Positions 26,828 to 36,200 of a stretch of 64,000 bases of DNA are shown here, in pieces. The position numbers and the translations under genes were made by a program. Numbering within the stretch: the stretch's first letter is position 1; every line of letters starts with the position of its first letter. The stretch is from contig NZ_AAUW01000018.1 of assembly GCF_000168975.1 (NCBI RefSeq), forward strand, positions 1 through 64,000, read 5' to 3'. Below the pieces are notes generated by a model, which saw nothing but the letters and a program-made list of their open reading frames with translations, did no database searches and was not told the origin of the DNA. Source of the stretch: Roseibium aggregatum IAM 12614 (GTDB lineage: Bacteria; Pseudomonadota; Alphaproteobacteria; Rhizobiales; Stappiaceae).

Positions 26828-27134
26828 GGCTGGATCCTCCTGTTCACGGGCACCCGACGCTCGGTATTTTGACAGCTTGAGACCTTGGAAAGTGGATAGG
26901 ACGGGTGGGAGCCTGTCACCTGGGCACGATTTCCAAACGCGATGCTGGGTACAACATTCGGACCGTTTGGCATAGCCGCCAATTTCCGTTTTAACCGGCC
27001 CTGTTCAGTAGACGAGCAGGTGCAAGACGGGGTGAAGTGAACACCCTTCAACTCGAAGTCGACCATGATCCCCAGCAACTGAAAGCCAATCCCATGAGGC
27101 GAACGTCAGCGGTCTTTCAACCATAAACCTCAAG
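26828..27134. other. Intergenic stretch without recognised gene
   Basis: 307 bp between the M20 start and the interrupted membrane-protein gene. A minus-strand open frame at 26815-27078 overlaps the M20 ribosome-binding site and resembles no family I know. Nothing else seen. Confidence 0.4.
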
Positions 27135-27992
27135 TTGCCGATCTGCGGGTTGGAAAACGGACGGGCGAATGCCATCATCGGGGTTGTTTCGTTCTTTCAT
27201 ATTGTCTGCACAGGACACCTCAATTTCAGATGGAATCTCGTGGCAAGATATTTTACGGCGGAAAAGCAACATTTCGGGCTGGCAAAAGGCAGCGGTTTCG
27301 GGTGGAAAAAGACGGCCTGTCCAGCGGGACACAACCTGCGATATCCCGAAGGCCGACATCTGAACGCCAGCCGTCTGACAGGCTCAGGCAGGCTCCTGCC
27401 GTCACACATCGCTGGCTACCTGCAGCATTTCCAGTCAGCCAACACGGCAGAGTTCACCGGCACAACGCCCCCGGCCACCTCTGATGAACCCATCCGGTTC
27501 ATTGGCTGACAGCTGGCAAACGCTGGCTGGTGGTGTACGCTGACCAAGTTTGTCGGAACCGTCGCGTTCAACTTCAACACCTTCGACGCGATCCATGCGC
27601 CGGCGGCCTGGTATGCTCAGGATCTCGTCATCTGGGTGCCCGGAATGATTGGATCCGTTTTGTTTCTGATCTCCGGCTATCTCGCCTATATCGAGGCAGG
27701 CCACGCGCACTGGTCGTTCAAGCCTTTGGAAATGGAATGGTGGATTGTCTTCATCAATTTTCTGGGCTGCATCGCGTTCATGGTCGCGTCAACGATTGCC
27801 TTCATCCCGAAGGGCGCAGAGCCGGTGTGGATCGGCCAGATGTCGAACGCCAATCTGTTCACGGGTGCCCTCTGCTTTTTCACAGATGCCGTACTCCTGA
27901 TGATCGAAGCCCGGATGGATTGGGAAAAGACCGCGCATCTGTCCTTCTCCAGCGGGCAGGCCGAGCAATCTGGAGGGGTTTCTTTGTCTTGA
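27135..27992 (+). pseudogene. Membrane protein gene interrupted by an in-frame TGA
   Basis: One reading frame encodes both halves: TTPPATSDEPIRFIG, then TGA at 27507-27509, then QLANAGWWCTLTKFVGTVAF and three hydrophobic segments (WVPGMIGSVLFLISGYLAYI, WWIVFINFLGCIAFMVASTI, ALCFFTDAVLLMIEAR). The sequence on both sides of the TGA reads as one protein, with a Trp or similar residue expected at the stop. The family resembles small YrhK-like membrane proteins but I cannot name it. The true 5' end is unclear, as the first 70 codons from 27135 look weak. A start at GTG 27636 could still make a 118-aa fragment. Confidence 0.6.
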
Positions 27993-28100
27993 GCCTTGCC
28001 ATTCGACAGAGCGCAGGCGGCGGCTCATCCCGCATGGCCAAAAGCCTGCAGTAGTCGGACGAGCCTTCGCTGACAGGGAGACGGCGACCGCTCTCCGGTA

Positions 28101-29153
28101 TCAGTCCCGATCAAAATGACCGCTGTTCACCATGAGACAAAGGATCGTGTGCAGGACCTGCGCAGCAATCTGAGCCGTGTTGCTGGTCGGATCGTATTGC
28201 GGTGCTACCTCCACCACGTCGCCGCCGATGATGTTGAGCCCGTTCAGGCCGCGCAAGATCTGCAACACCTCTCTCGGCTGCAGGCCGCCCACCTCAGGCG
28301 TTCCGGTTCCCGGCGCAAAGCCCGGATCCACACTGTCGATATCGAAGGAGACATAAGTTGGTCGGTCGCCGACGATCTCGCGCGCCTTTTCGATCAAACG
28401 GGGGATGCTCGCCTCGCCCACGTCTTCGGCGTGAACCACGGTCATGCCGCTTTCATAGGAGAACTCCCAGAGATATTCGGCCGGACCACGAATACCGATC
28501 TGGATCGTGCGGTGCGGGTCGAGCACACCGTCCAGAACAGCAAGCCGGAAAGGTCCACCGTGCTGGAACTTGGTCCCCTCGTAGGGACCAGCTGTATCGC
28601 AGTGAGCGTCGATGTGAATGAGGCCCACAGGCTCCTTTTCGCCGAGTGCCTTGAGAATGGACGCCGTGATGGAATGATCGCCACCCACGCTGAGCGGCCG
28701 CACGCCAGCGGCAACAAGGCGGCGATAGAAAGCCTCGATATCCTTGTGGCACTGGGCAAGATCGAAACGGCTGAGCAAGGGAACATCGCCGATATCCGCG
28801 ATTTTCGCCTTGCCCATCGGAGAGGTCCTGAGCACGTGGTCGTATGGACCGATACGCTCGATGGTGCGCAGGGCCCGCGGGCCAAAGCGGGTGCCGTTGC
28901 GGTTGGTCACACCCAGATCCATTGGCACACCCAGCAATGCGATGTCCAGACCACCGAAATCGTCGGCGTCCTGAGCCTCCGGAAAGCCCCGTGCATCCAG
29001 AAATGTCGGTATGCCCGCGAAGGGCCATTTGCGCTTGTCGCCGCCACTGAACTGGGAACGGGCCACTTCCTGAAAATGCGGCTCAAAAATATCACCGCCG
29101 GCCGCATTGCCATATTTGTCGCGAAGGGCATCCAGATGCGCTTTGTCGACCAT
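28101..29153 (-). CDS. Arginase/agmatinase family ureohydrolase (guanidinobutyrase-like)
   Basis: Mn-dependent guanidino hydrolase of 350 aa. Metal-binding motifs are complete: SVGGDHSI, HIDAHCDT and SFDIDSVDPGFAPGTG followed by TPEVGG. The DAHCDT form and an N-terminal extension of about 60 residues are typical of guanidinobutyrase and guanidinopropionase rather than classic arginase. The ATG at 29153 follows AGGAGA by seven bases; a GTG at 29180 lacks a binding site. Products would be urea and an amine or amino acid. Agmatine cannot be excluded as substrate. The AraC-type gene upstream on the same strand may regulate it. Confidence 0.92.
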   Translation of the reverse strand: MVDKAHLDALRDKYGNAAGGDIFEPHFQEVARSQFSGGDKRKWPFAGIPTFLDARGFPEAQDADDFGGLDIALLGVPMDLGVTNRNGTRFGPRALRTIERIGPYDHVLRTSPMGKAKIADIGDVPLLSRFDLAQCHKDIEAFYRRLVAAGVRPLSVGGDHSITASILKALGEKEPVGLIHIDAHCDTAGPYEGTKFQHGGPFRLAVLDGVLDPHRTIQIGIRGPAEYLWEFSYESGMTVVHAEDVGEASIPRLIEKAREIVGDRPTYVSFDIDSVDPGFAPGTGTPEVGGLQPREVLQILRGLNGLNIIGGDVVEVAPQYDPTSNTAQIAAQVLHTILCLMVNSGHFDRD

Positions 29154-29512
29154 ACTGAAATTCTCCTCATGAACGCGCACGACCTTAATGGGCCGCGGAC
29201 TGGATGTGCTTCGGATTTTTCCGAAGTGATCGCGCCGATATTCTTATGTTTCCATGCGGCCAGAGGAGTTCCTCGAAGCCCACAACATGGCCAATACCGC
29301 AATTCGATATATGATTTGCAGAGGCAAAGCGTCCCAAGCAACGTAAGAAGTCGAAGCACAGGGGCTGCTCCGAAAAAGTTCTTTTGAGACGCAATCCAGC
29401 CTCAGGGCACCGCCACACAAGGCGCGGATTTTTTTCTAAGTCTTTCAACGCCAGAGCAGAAAGGCTTTTGACACTTCTCCTTCTGTGCATAAGCACAACA
29501 AATGCCTCGGCC
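29154..29512. other. Promoter-sized gap before the ureohydrolase
   Basis: 359 bp between the AraC stop and the ureohydrolase start, large enough for an own promoter. Somewhat AT-rich around 29220-29345. No clear hairpin, repeat or gene seen. Confidence 0.45.
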
Positions 29513-30451
29513 TCATTTCCTGCGCAGTGTCTTGGGGGCGATGCCGAACTCCGCCTTGAAGGCACGGCTGAAATGGGCGGCGTCGTTGAACCCCCATCGG
29601 AACGCAATTTCGGTGATCGTGTCGCGGCAATGCGGCCGCGCGAGATCCGCGTGGCAGCGGCGCAGCCGCTCGCGCCGCATGAAGTTGCAGCAGGTGTCGT
29701 TGTTGTGCGCGAACACCGTATGGAGATATCGCAGCGAGACGCCATGCGCCTCGGCCACCGTCCTGGGATCGAGGCGGCCGTCTTCCAGGTTGTTGCGGAT
29801 GAACCGGCAAAAGGCGGAAAAGTGGTCCCGGTGCGCCATCGATGCCGACGCCGGCTCCTGCCGCGTGGTGAGCGTTGCCATCAAGAGGCTCAGTATCGGC
29901 TGCATGACCGCTTCAGCGTCTTTTTCCTCGATTGTCGTGAAATCGCGCGCCAGCCGCCGAAGCGCTTCGGCTGAAATGCCGCTGACCGCGCTCAAATTCT
30001 TGACCACCGTTCCGGCAAACCGCTCGACGTCCCACTCCAGGCGCTTGGCCCGGAACTTCGGGATCAGCAACGTGAGCTTGTGCAGCCGGCTCGTGACCTT
30101 GAAATCCATTTCACGCTCGCTGTCCCACAGCACGAAGTCGCCCGCCGACAGCTCGGCCTGACGGTCTCCCTGACGAATGATCTCATGGCCGCTGAGTTCG
30201 AAAAGCACGCCGAAATAGGCCTCGTCGCTGTGGCGCAGTTCGGGTTTGCGACGTGAGCCCTCGCAGGGATCGCAAGAGCATTCGACCACACGGATGCCGT
30301 CGAGAATGCGCTCGCGAATGTCTGCATGAAATTCCGACGTCTCGGAAGGTCTGAGATCCCAATCCAGGTGCGTTCTGCTCAAGGCATGGCGCCAGGCCTC
30401 GAATTGAGCAGCGCCATGGAGGGATTGCGTCGACCAGGTCTCGGCATCCAA
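29513..30451 (-). CDS. AraC-family transcriptional regulator
   Basis: Regulator of 312 aa. The N-terminal domain (1-190) resembles the AraC-binding-like domain of FeaR-type activators (GVLFELSGHEIIRQGDRQAE, LSAGDFVLWDSER). The C-terminal 100 residues form the double helix-turn-helix: DPRTVAEAHGVSLRYLHTVF and DTITEIAFRWGFNDAAHFSR. It is divergent from the alpha/beta hydrolase gene and upstream of the ureohydrolase; either may be its target. Confidence 0.92.
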   Translation of the reverse strand: MDAETWSTQSLHGAAQFEAWRHALSRTHLDWDLRPSETSEFHADIRERILDGIRVVECSCDPCEGSRRKPELRHSDEAYFGVLFELSGHEIIRQGDRQAELSAGDFVLWDSEREMDFKVTSRLHKLTLLIPKFRAKRLEWDVERFAGTVVKNLSAVSGISAEALRRLARDFTTIEEKDAEAVMQPILSLLMATLTTRQEPASASMAHRDHFSAFCRFIRNNLEDGRLDPRTVAEAHGVSLRYLHTVFAHNNDTCCNFMRRERLRRCHADLARPHCRDTITEIAFRWGFNDAAHFSRAFKAEFGIAPKTLRRK

Positions 30452-30685
30452 TGTCTTGTCTCCTCCCGTGAGCGTGCCTCGACGCTCTTTGTGCGCGGAT
30501 GGTCAAATCCCGGCGCATCCGCTGGCAAGACCGGACGTCCACCCTCGTACAACAATTGCTCATTCCGACGTCTCGCCTGCGCTTCGAGTTTAGGCGAACC
30601 GGGGAAATTTACCAGATGCCGGTGCATTGGCAGGCAAGCCCGCCTTAGCACCCGGCATCGAAGCTGCAAGGGAGGACGCAGACAC

Positions 30686-31585
30686 ATGCGCAAGGACATC
30701 GAGTTCAAGACAGAAGACGGCGTGACATTGCGTGGCTGGCACTATGTGCCCGACAACACATCCGGCCCGGTGCCAACCATCGTGATGGCACACGGGTTTT
30801 CGGCGGTGAAGGAAATGTACCTCGACCGCTTCGCCGAGGTTTTTGCCGCCGCCGGGCTCGCCGCGGTTGTTTTCGACAACCGCAATTTCGGAGCCAGCGA
30901 AGGCGAGCCGCGCTATGAGATCGACCCCTGGCAACAGGTTCGCGACTATCGGGATGCTATCACCTGGGCTGAAACCCTGCCGGAAACCGATGCCAAACGG
31001 ATCGGTATATGGGGGTCAAGCTATAGCGGCGGTCACGTGATGGTGGTGGGAGCGCTGGATCGGCGGGTAAAATGCGTCGTCGCACAAGTGCCTCTCGCCA
31101 GCGGACACCGCAATGCGCGCCGGCTTATCCGCGCTGATTATCTCGCCGGTGTGCAGGCAATGTTCGATGATGATCGCCGTGCCCGGATGATCGGTGAACC
31201 GCCAGCGATGATCCCGGTGGTTGCCGAGGATCCGGCAGCCCCCTCCGCCCTGCCCACACCCGATAGCTGGACCTGGTTCACCGAGACCGGAAAGACCCGT
31301 GCGCCATCCTGGCACAACGAGGTGACCTTGCGCTCCGTTGAGATGTTCACCGAATACGAGCCGATCAGCTATGCCAAATACGTCAGCCCGACGCCGATGA
31401 TGATTGTCGTGGCACTGGGCGACGTGCTGACAGTGTCGGACCTGGCATTGGAAGCCTACGAAGAGGCGCTCGGTCCCAAGCGGCTTGTGACGCTGAGCGG
31501 CGGTCATTTCGACGCCTATACGGATGATTTCGACGCCTCATCCGAACCGGCGGTCAAATGGTTCTGCGAACACCTGAAGCCATGA
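30686..31585 (+). CDS. Alpha/beta hydrolase (dienelactone hydrolase-like)
   Basis: Serine hydrolase of 299 aa. Motifs are HGFSAVKEMYLDRFAEVFAA after strand 3, the nucleophile elbow GSSYSGG near residue 113, an acid in the VALGDVLTV region and the catalytic His in LSGGHFDAYTDDF near the C-terminus. Family members act on esters or lactones; the substrate is unknown. RBS GGAGG (30671-30675) lies ten bases before the ATG. A UUCG-capped terminator follows. Confidence 0.9.
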   Translation: MRKDIEFKTEDGVTLRGWHYVPDNTSGPVPTIVMAHGFSAVKEMYLDRFAEVFAAAGLAAVVFDNRNFGASEGEPRYEIDPWQQVRDYRDAITWAETLPETDAKRIGIWGSSYSGGHVMVVGALDRRVKCVVAQVPLASGHRNARRLIRADYLAGVQAMFDDDRRARMIGEPPAMIPVVAEDPAAPSALPTPDSWTWFTETGKTRAPSWHNEVTLRSVEMFTEYEPISYAKYVSPTPMMIVVALGDVLTVSDLALEAYEEALGPKRLVTLSGGHFDAYTDDFDASSEPAVKWFCEHLKP

Positions 31586-31595
31586 CAAAATCTCC

Positions 31596-31619
31596 CCGGA
31601 CGGCCTTCGGGCCGTTCGG
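31596..31619 (+). terminator. Terminator after the alpha/beta hydrolase gene
   Basis: Ten-bp stem CCGGACGGCC/GGCCGTTCGG with one G-T pair and a stable TTCG loop, 10 bp after the stop. The following sequence has few T residues (ATCTGTCTT). Confidence 0.7.
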
Positions 31620-31731
31620 ATCTGTCTTGCGTGCGTCCTTCAGAAACTCCCCAAGTTCTTCACTCGGAGCTTATAGGGGCGCACCCGAACATCAATTGGC
31701 TACGTTGTGCCGAAGTCGTCGGCGAGGGCCT

Positions 31732-32835
31732 TTATTCGAAGACCTTGAAACGCTCATAAAGCTGAAAAAGTTGTTTCTGCGAATTGACCCCCATCTTGGT
31801 CATCGCTGCTTTCAATTGTTTTCGAACAGTGTCCTGCTGAACGCCTTTGCTGCGGGAAAATTCCGCAAGCGGTTCCATTGCAATGACCGCCGCAATTGTG
31901 GCGCTTTCTCCTACGCTCAGCCCATAAAACTGGGTGATACGCTCCAGCGTCCGCGACGACAGCACGTCCTGGGGGTTCAGCTGCACGATCTTGTAGGTCA
32001 CCCAGCGCGCCGGTTCCAGCCGTCCATCAATGAAACGGGGAAGCGGGTTGAACACCTGAACGGCGTAAGTCGCATTCGACTTCTTGTCGAGAAGACGCAC
32101 CAGAGGTGCTTCACCGTTGCGCACGCGCCGGTGGACTGCCTCCACCTTCTTCTGCTCCGCCGGATCACGGCAGACCAGTCTGCCATTCTGAATTCGAATA
32201 AAACCCAGGTCGAGCATATCCCGCGCCAACTGGTTCGCATATTCGATTTCACCATTGGCAAGCATGATGATTGCGTATGTCTGCGAGTCGTTGGCGGACC
32301 TGTGAACCAGCTCCCGCTCTGCCATCTCACTCCTCAATTGTCGAAGATGAAGCGCCTTTCTGGCGTGCACGACCAGTCTGGAGAAATCCTCCACCGCCTC
32401 TTTCGAGAAGTCCCCGTCCTTGCGGAGGCTCGTGACGCCGAACCACCCCAATCCACCGTCAACCGAGATGTTGCTGCCCATAATCCTGTTCACCCCGTAC
32501 CGGGGAAACAGGTCGTTGTGGATCGGGCTGGAACGCAACCCTTCCGGTGTATTTAGCTGATCGTCCATCAAGACCTCCCCTACGCGCGCCCTGGAAATGA
32601 GCTTCAGCCGATAATCGTGATTGACATAGTGCTCGTGGTATTCGTCGAGAAATTCCGGGTCCATGTTTGCAGTAAAATTCAGTCCAATCGACGAGTTGCC
32701 CTCACCAAGAAGACACAGGTGAGATTGGGCAGCTCCAAGATGAGAAACGATTTCCGAAAGAGTTAAAGAAAACAACTCCTTAGTTTCGACAGCCTCATAT
32801 AAATCTGAGATAAGTTTATCAAATTTCACGCACAT
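31732..32835 (-). CDS. LuxR-type HTH transcriptional regulator
   Basis: Protein of 367 aa with a C-terminal helix-turn-helix of the LuxR/FixJ kind (LSVGESATIAAVIAMEPLAE then FSRSKGVQQDTVRKQLKAAM). A PAS-like segment is likely at 195-270 (ANGEIEYANQLARDML). The N-terminus may be GAF-like (EIVSHLGAAQSHLCLLG). Similar stand-alone regulators are frequent in alphaproteobacteria. It is divergent from the VCBS protein gene across a 437-bp AT-rich region and may regulate it. Confidence 0.85.
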   Translation of the reverse strand: MCVKFDKLISDLYEAVETKELFSLTLSEIVSHLGAAQSHLCLLGEGNSSIGLNFTANMDPEFLDEYHEHYVNHDYRLKLISRARVGEVLMDDQLNTPEGLRSSPIHNDLFPRYGVNRIMGSNISVDGGLGWFGVTSLRKDGDFSKEAVEDFSRLVVHARKALHLRQLRSEMAERELVHRSANDSQTYAIIMLANGEIEYANQLARDMLDLGFIRIQNGRLVCRDPAEQKKVEAVHRRVRNGEAPLVRLLDKKSNATYAVQVFNPLPRFIDGRLEPARWVTYKIVQLNPQDVLSSRTLERITQFYGLSVGESATIAAVIAMEPLAEFSRSKGVQQDTVRKQLKAAMTKMGVNSQKQLFQLYERFKVFE

Positions 32836-33272
32836 TTCTAAGTAGCAACATCTGATTCAACACTAATAAAATCAAGAAAAGCAGCATGAAAACCATGCAA
32901 TCGTACACACAACCCAAAAGGGAATCAATCCCGCGACCCGGGAACAAATATTTTTCTCGCCTATCGAAAAAATTAATAATTAGTTAATTCTGCCTAGAAA
33001 ACTGACCAGACGTCATATTAACCCAGCGCAACGCATTGAAACTCTAAGCCTTTCTCCTAGTCCTTGTTTACGCTGCGGCTTTTTCGAAACGGCCTCTGAA
33101 GTCAGAGTTAACAATTTTTAAAAAAGGCACAGCCCCCATTTGGGGAATGGCTCATATTGAAACAGTCTGGCAATCCTGCTCGCGCATTTCAGCAAGGGTG
33201 ATTTTTACACCCATTCTTTAATCACCGGTTGTCTCTCGCATTTAGCCGGTGGAATGAGTGAGGAATGGAATA
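32836..33272. promoter_or_regulatory. Divergent AT-rich promoter region of the VCBS/type I secretion locus
   Basis: 437 bp, clearly AT-richer than the genes at each side. It contains the CtrA-like box at 32973-32987, a small CCCC-ATTT-GGGG dyad near 33135, and the RBS GAGGAA (33260-33265). No obvious sigma-70 promoter. The length suggests several regulatory inputs. Confidence 0.55.
32973..32987. promoter_or_regulatory. CtrA-like box TTAA-N7-TTAA
   Basis: TTAA at 32973-32976 and 32984-32987 separated by exactly seven bases, the consensus of the cell-cycle and motility regulator CtrA of alphaproteobacteria. It is 286 bp upstream of the VCBS gene and 138 bp upstream of the LuxR-type gene. The local sequence is AT-rich, so a chance match is possible. 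Confidence 0.35.
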
Positions 33273-36200
33273 ATGCCTAATAACGTAAATCTTTCGGAAT
33301 TTTTTGACTCAATCCGCGCTACTCTGGCCGAGATCAAGAGCAATACTTCCTCGGTAAACGACATTGAAGTCGTGGGTACCTACATCGAAGAAGATGGCAG
33401 TGACCCGGCGCCGGATGTTTCCAGCATCAATTTTGTTAACGGAACAACAGGCGATGATGTCCCTCTCAATGGCTCAGAGGGTCTTGACCTCGTTCTTGCC
33501 AGAAGCGGTAACGACATGCTCGTCGGTTACGGCAGCATCGATATCCTGCTTGGCAGTGACGATGTCGATACGATCGACTACTCCTACCTGAACGACACGG
33601 AAAACGGCATCTTCATCGACCTGCGCAGCGGTATCGCCGTCAGCAAGGGCGGTGACATCGATCTGCTGTCGTCCATCGAAAACGCCATCGGTACGGTCAA
33701 TGACGACGTAATGCTCGGCAACGGCCTGAACAACATTTTCTTCGGTAATGGCGGCAGCGACATCATCGATGGCCGCGGCGGTAACAAGGACGTTGCCCAG
33801 TTTGTTGGCAAGGCTGAAGATTACGACATCAAGACCAACGAAGACGGTTCCGTCAGCATCACCAAAGACGGCGACACGACCACCCTTTACAACATCGAAC
33901 TGGTTCAGTTCGGCGAAGGCAGTGAAGTCGGTGACATCCATCTCTTCAGCGTCACGGATGGCGCTCTCGTCGCTCATAACGATGCAATCGACGTCACCGA
34001 AACCACTGACGACGACGAATCGGAAGTTGCGGCAACCTTCAACGTTCTCGGCAATGACGACGAAATCGGCGAAACCGGTGGCCAGGTCATCACCCAGCTG
34101 GCTTTCAAAACGGCCGGTGGCGCGATAATCAACGTCGATGCCGTCGCTGATGCAGATGGCATGCTGGAGGTCGAGGGCAAATACGGCACCTTGTTGCTGA
34201 ACGTCGAAACGGGCGAAGCCAGCTACGTCTATTCCGAAGAAGCAAACCGCCTTGCAGATGGCCAGAAGGGTGTCGATACCTTCGTTTATCAGGTTGTCGG
34301 TGGCGACAAGGCCGAATTCAAGGTCACGGTTACCGGTAGCAACGATGCTCCGACGATCGGCGACGACATCTCCCTGAACTTCGTGCCCATCGTTGAGTGG
34401 CCAGGCACAGAGGACGCAGGCTACGTCCATTCCCGCAGTGGTGTCTTTGAAGTCCACGATCCGGACACGGTCGTCAATCCGGACAATTTTCAAGTCATCA
34501 TCAGCGAACCGAACCTTACCCTGGCCTCCGGTGCCGGTGACATTCTGGAAATGCCGGGCGATATCTACGCCTCCCTCACGGCCAAGGACTCGAATTTCTT
34601 TATCTGGACGTTCGATCAGTTCGACGACGAGGGCCGGGTAACCTATTCGTACAAGGTTCAGGACAAGGCCATCGACTTCCTTGCCGAAGGCGACGCTCTG
34701 ACCATCGAGTACACGCTTACGGTCCAGGACAAGAATGACCCGGACTCTTTCGTCGAGCGCCCGGTCACCGTGACCATCATCGGCACCAACGACCAGCCGG
34801 AAATCCTCGTCGAGCAGAGCGTTCTTGACTTCGCGGTTGATGAAGACCTCAACGCCAATCCGCAAAATATCGGCGAGCTGACCGGCAACATCGTCGTCGA
34901 TGATCCGGATCTGGGCGACACGCTCTACATCTCGGTCGAAGGCAACGGTTCGCCGGCCTATTCGGAAGGCGATATTCCCGATGGCGTCGACATAAGTAGC
35001 CTTCTGACGGCCGGCAACTTCGACTTCACCAGCGGAACGGCACTGGACAACATCTTCTCCGTACCGAAGGGCGAAGACGGCAACGTCGAGTTCACCTATG
35101 CCTACAACGGCTCGGCCAATCTCGACTGGCTGGCGGACGGCGAAACGCTGACCCTGACGTTCGACGTGAAGGTCAGTGACCGGAACTGGTTCCCGGAAGG
35201 CACCGACACCACCCAGATCACCATCACCATCACCGGTACCAATGACGTTCCGACGCTGACTGCGGTCGACGTGAGCGGTTCCATCGTTGAAGGCGATCCG
35301 TCGACCCTGTCCGACACCGGCTCAATCGAGTTCACCGATCTCGACCTCTCCGATACGCCAACGGCAACTTTCGCGGTCAAGAGCGTTGAAGGTCTTGATG
35401 GTGTCGGCCTCACCCCAAGCCAGATCGCGAACATTCAGGCCGGCTTCGGACTGTCCGCTGACCCGGGCAACGCGAACAACGGCACGATCAACTGGTCTTA
35501 CAGCGTCGCGGAGGAGCATCTCGACTTCCTCGCCGCAGGTGAAAAGGTCGAAGTCGTCTACACCGTTACGGTCGATGACGGCAACGGCGGTGTCGTGGAT
35601 CAGGATGTCACCATCACGATCACGGGCACAAACGACGCTCCGACGATCGGCAACGACCTGTCCCTGAACTTCCTGCCCATCGTTGAATGGCCGGGCACAG
35701 AGGACGCAGGTTACGTCCATTCCCGCAGTGGTGTCTTTGAAGTCCACGATCCGGACACGGTCGTCAATCCGGACAATTTTCAAGTCATCATCAGCGAACC
35801 GAACCTTACCCTGGCCTCCGGTGCCGGTGACATTCTGGAAATGCCGGGCGATATCTACGCCTCCCTCACGGCCAAGGACTCGAATTTCTTTATCTGGACG
35901 TTCGATCAGTTCGACGACGAGGGCCGGGTAACCTATTCGTACAAGGTTCAGGACAAGGCCATCGACTTCCTTGCCGAAGGCGACGCTCTGACCATCGAGT
36001 ACACGCTTACGGTCCAGGACAAGAATGACCCGGACTCTTTCGTCGAGCGCCCGGTCACCGTGACCATCATCGGCACCAACGACCAGCCGGAAATCCTCGT
36101 CGAGCAGAGCGTTCTTGACTTCGCGGTTGATGAAGACCTCAACGCCAATCCGCAAAATATCGGCGAGCTGACCGGCAACATCGTCGTCGATGATCCGGAT

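Noticed and set aside
26815..27078. Minus-strand open frame overlapping the M20 ribosome-binding site
   Set aside because: Composition not protein-like, no family resemblance, and the overlapping M20 frame explains the conserved sequence.
33108..33121. Second CtrA-like motif TTAA-N6-TTAA
   Set aside because: Spacing is six, not seven, in an A/T homopolymer-rich stretch.
33169..33184. Sigma-54-like TGGCA...GC promoter before the VCBS gene
   Set aside because: GG-to-GC spacing is off by one and the -12 element lacks TTGC.
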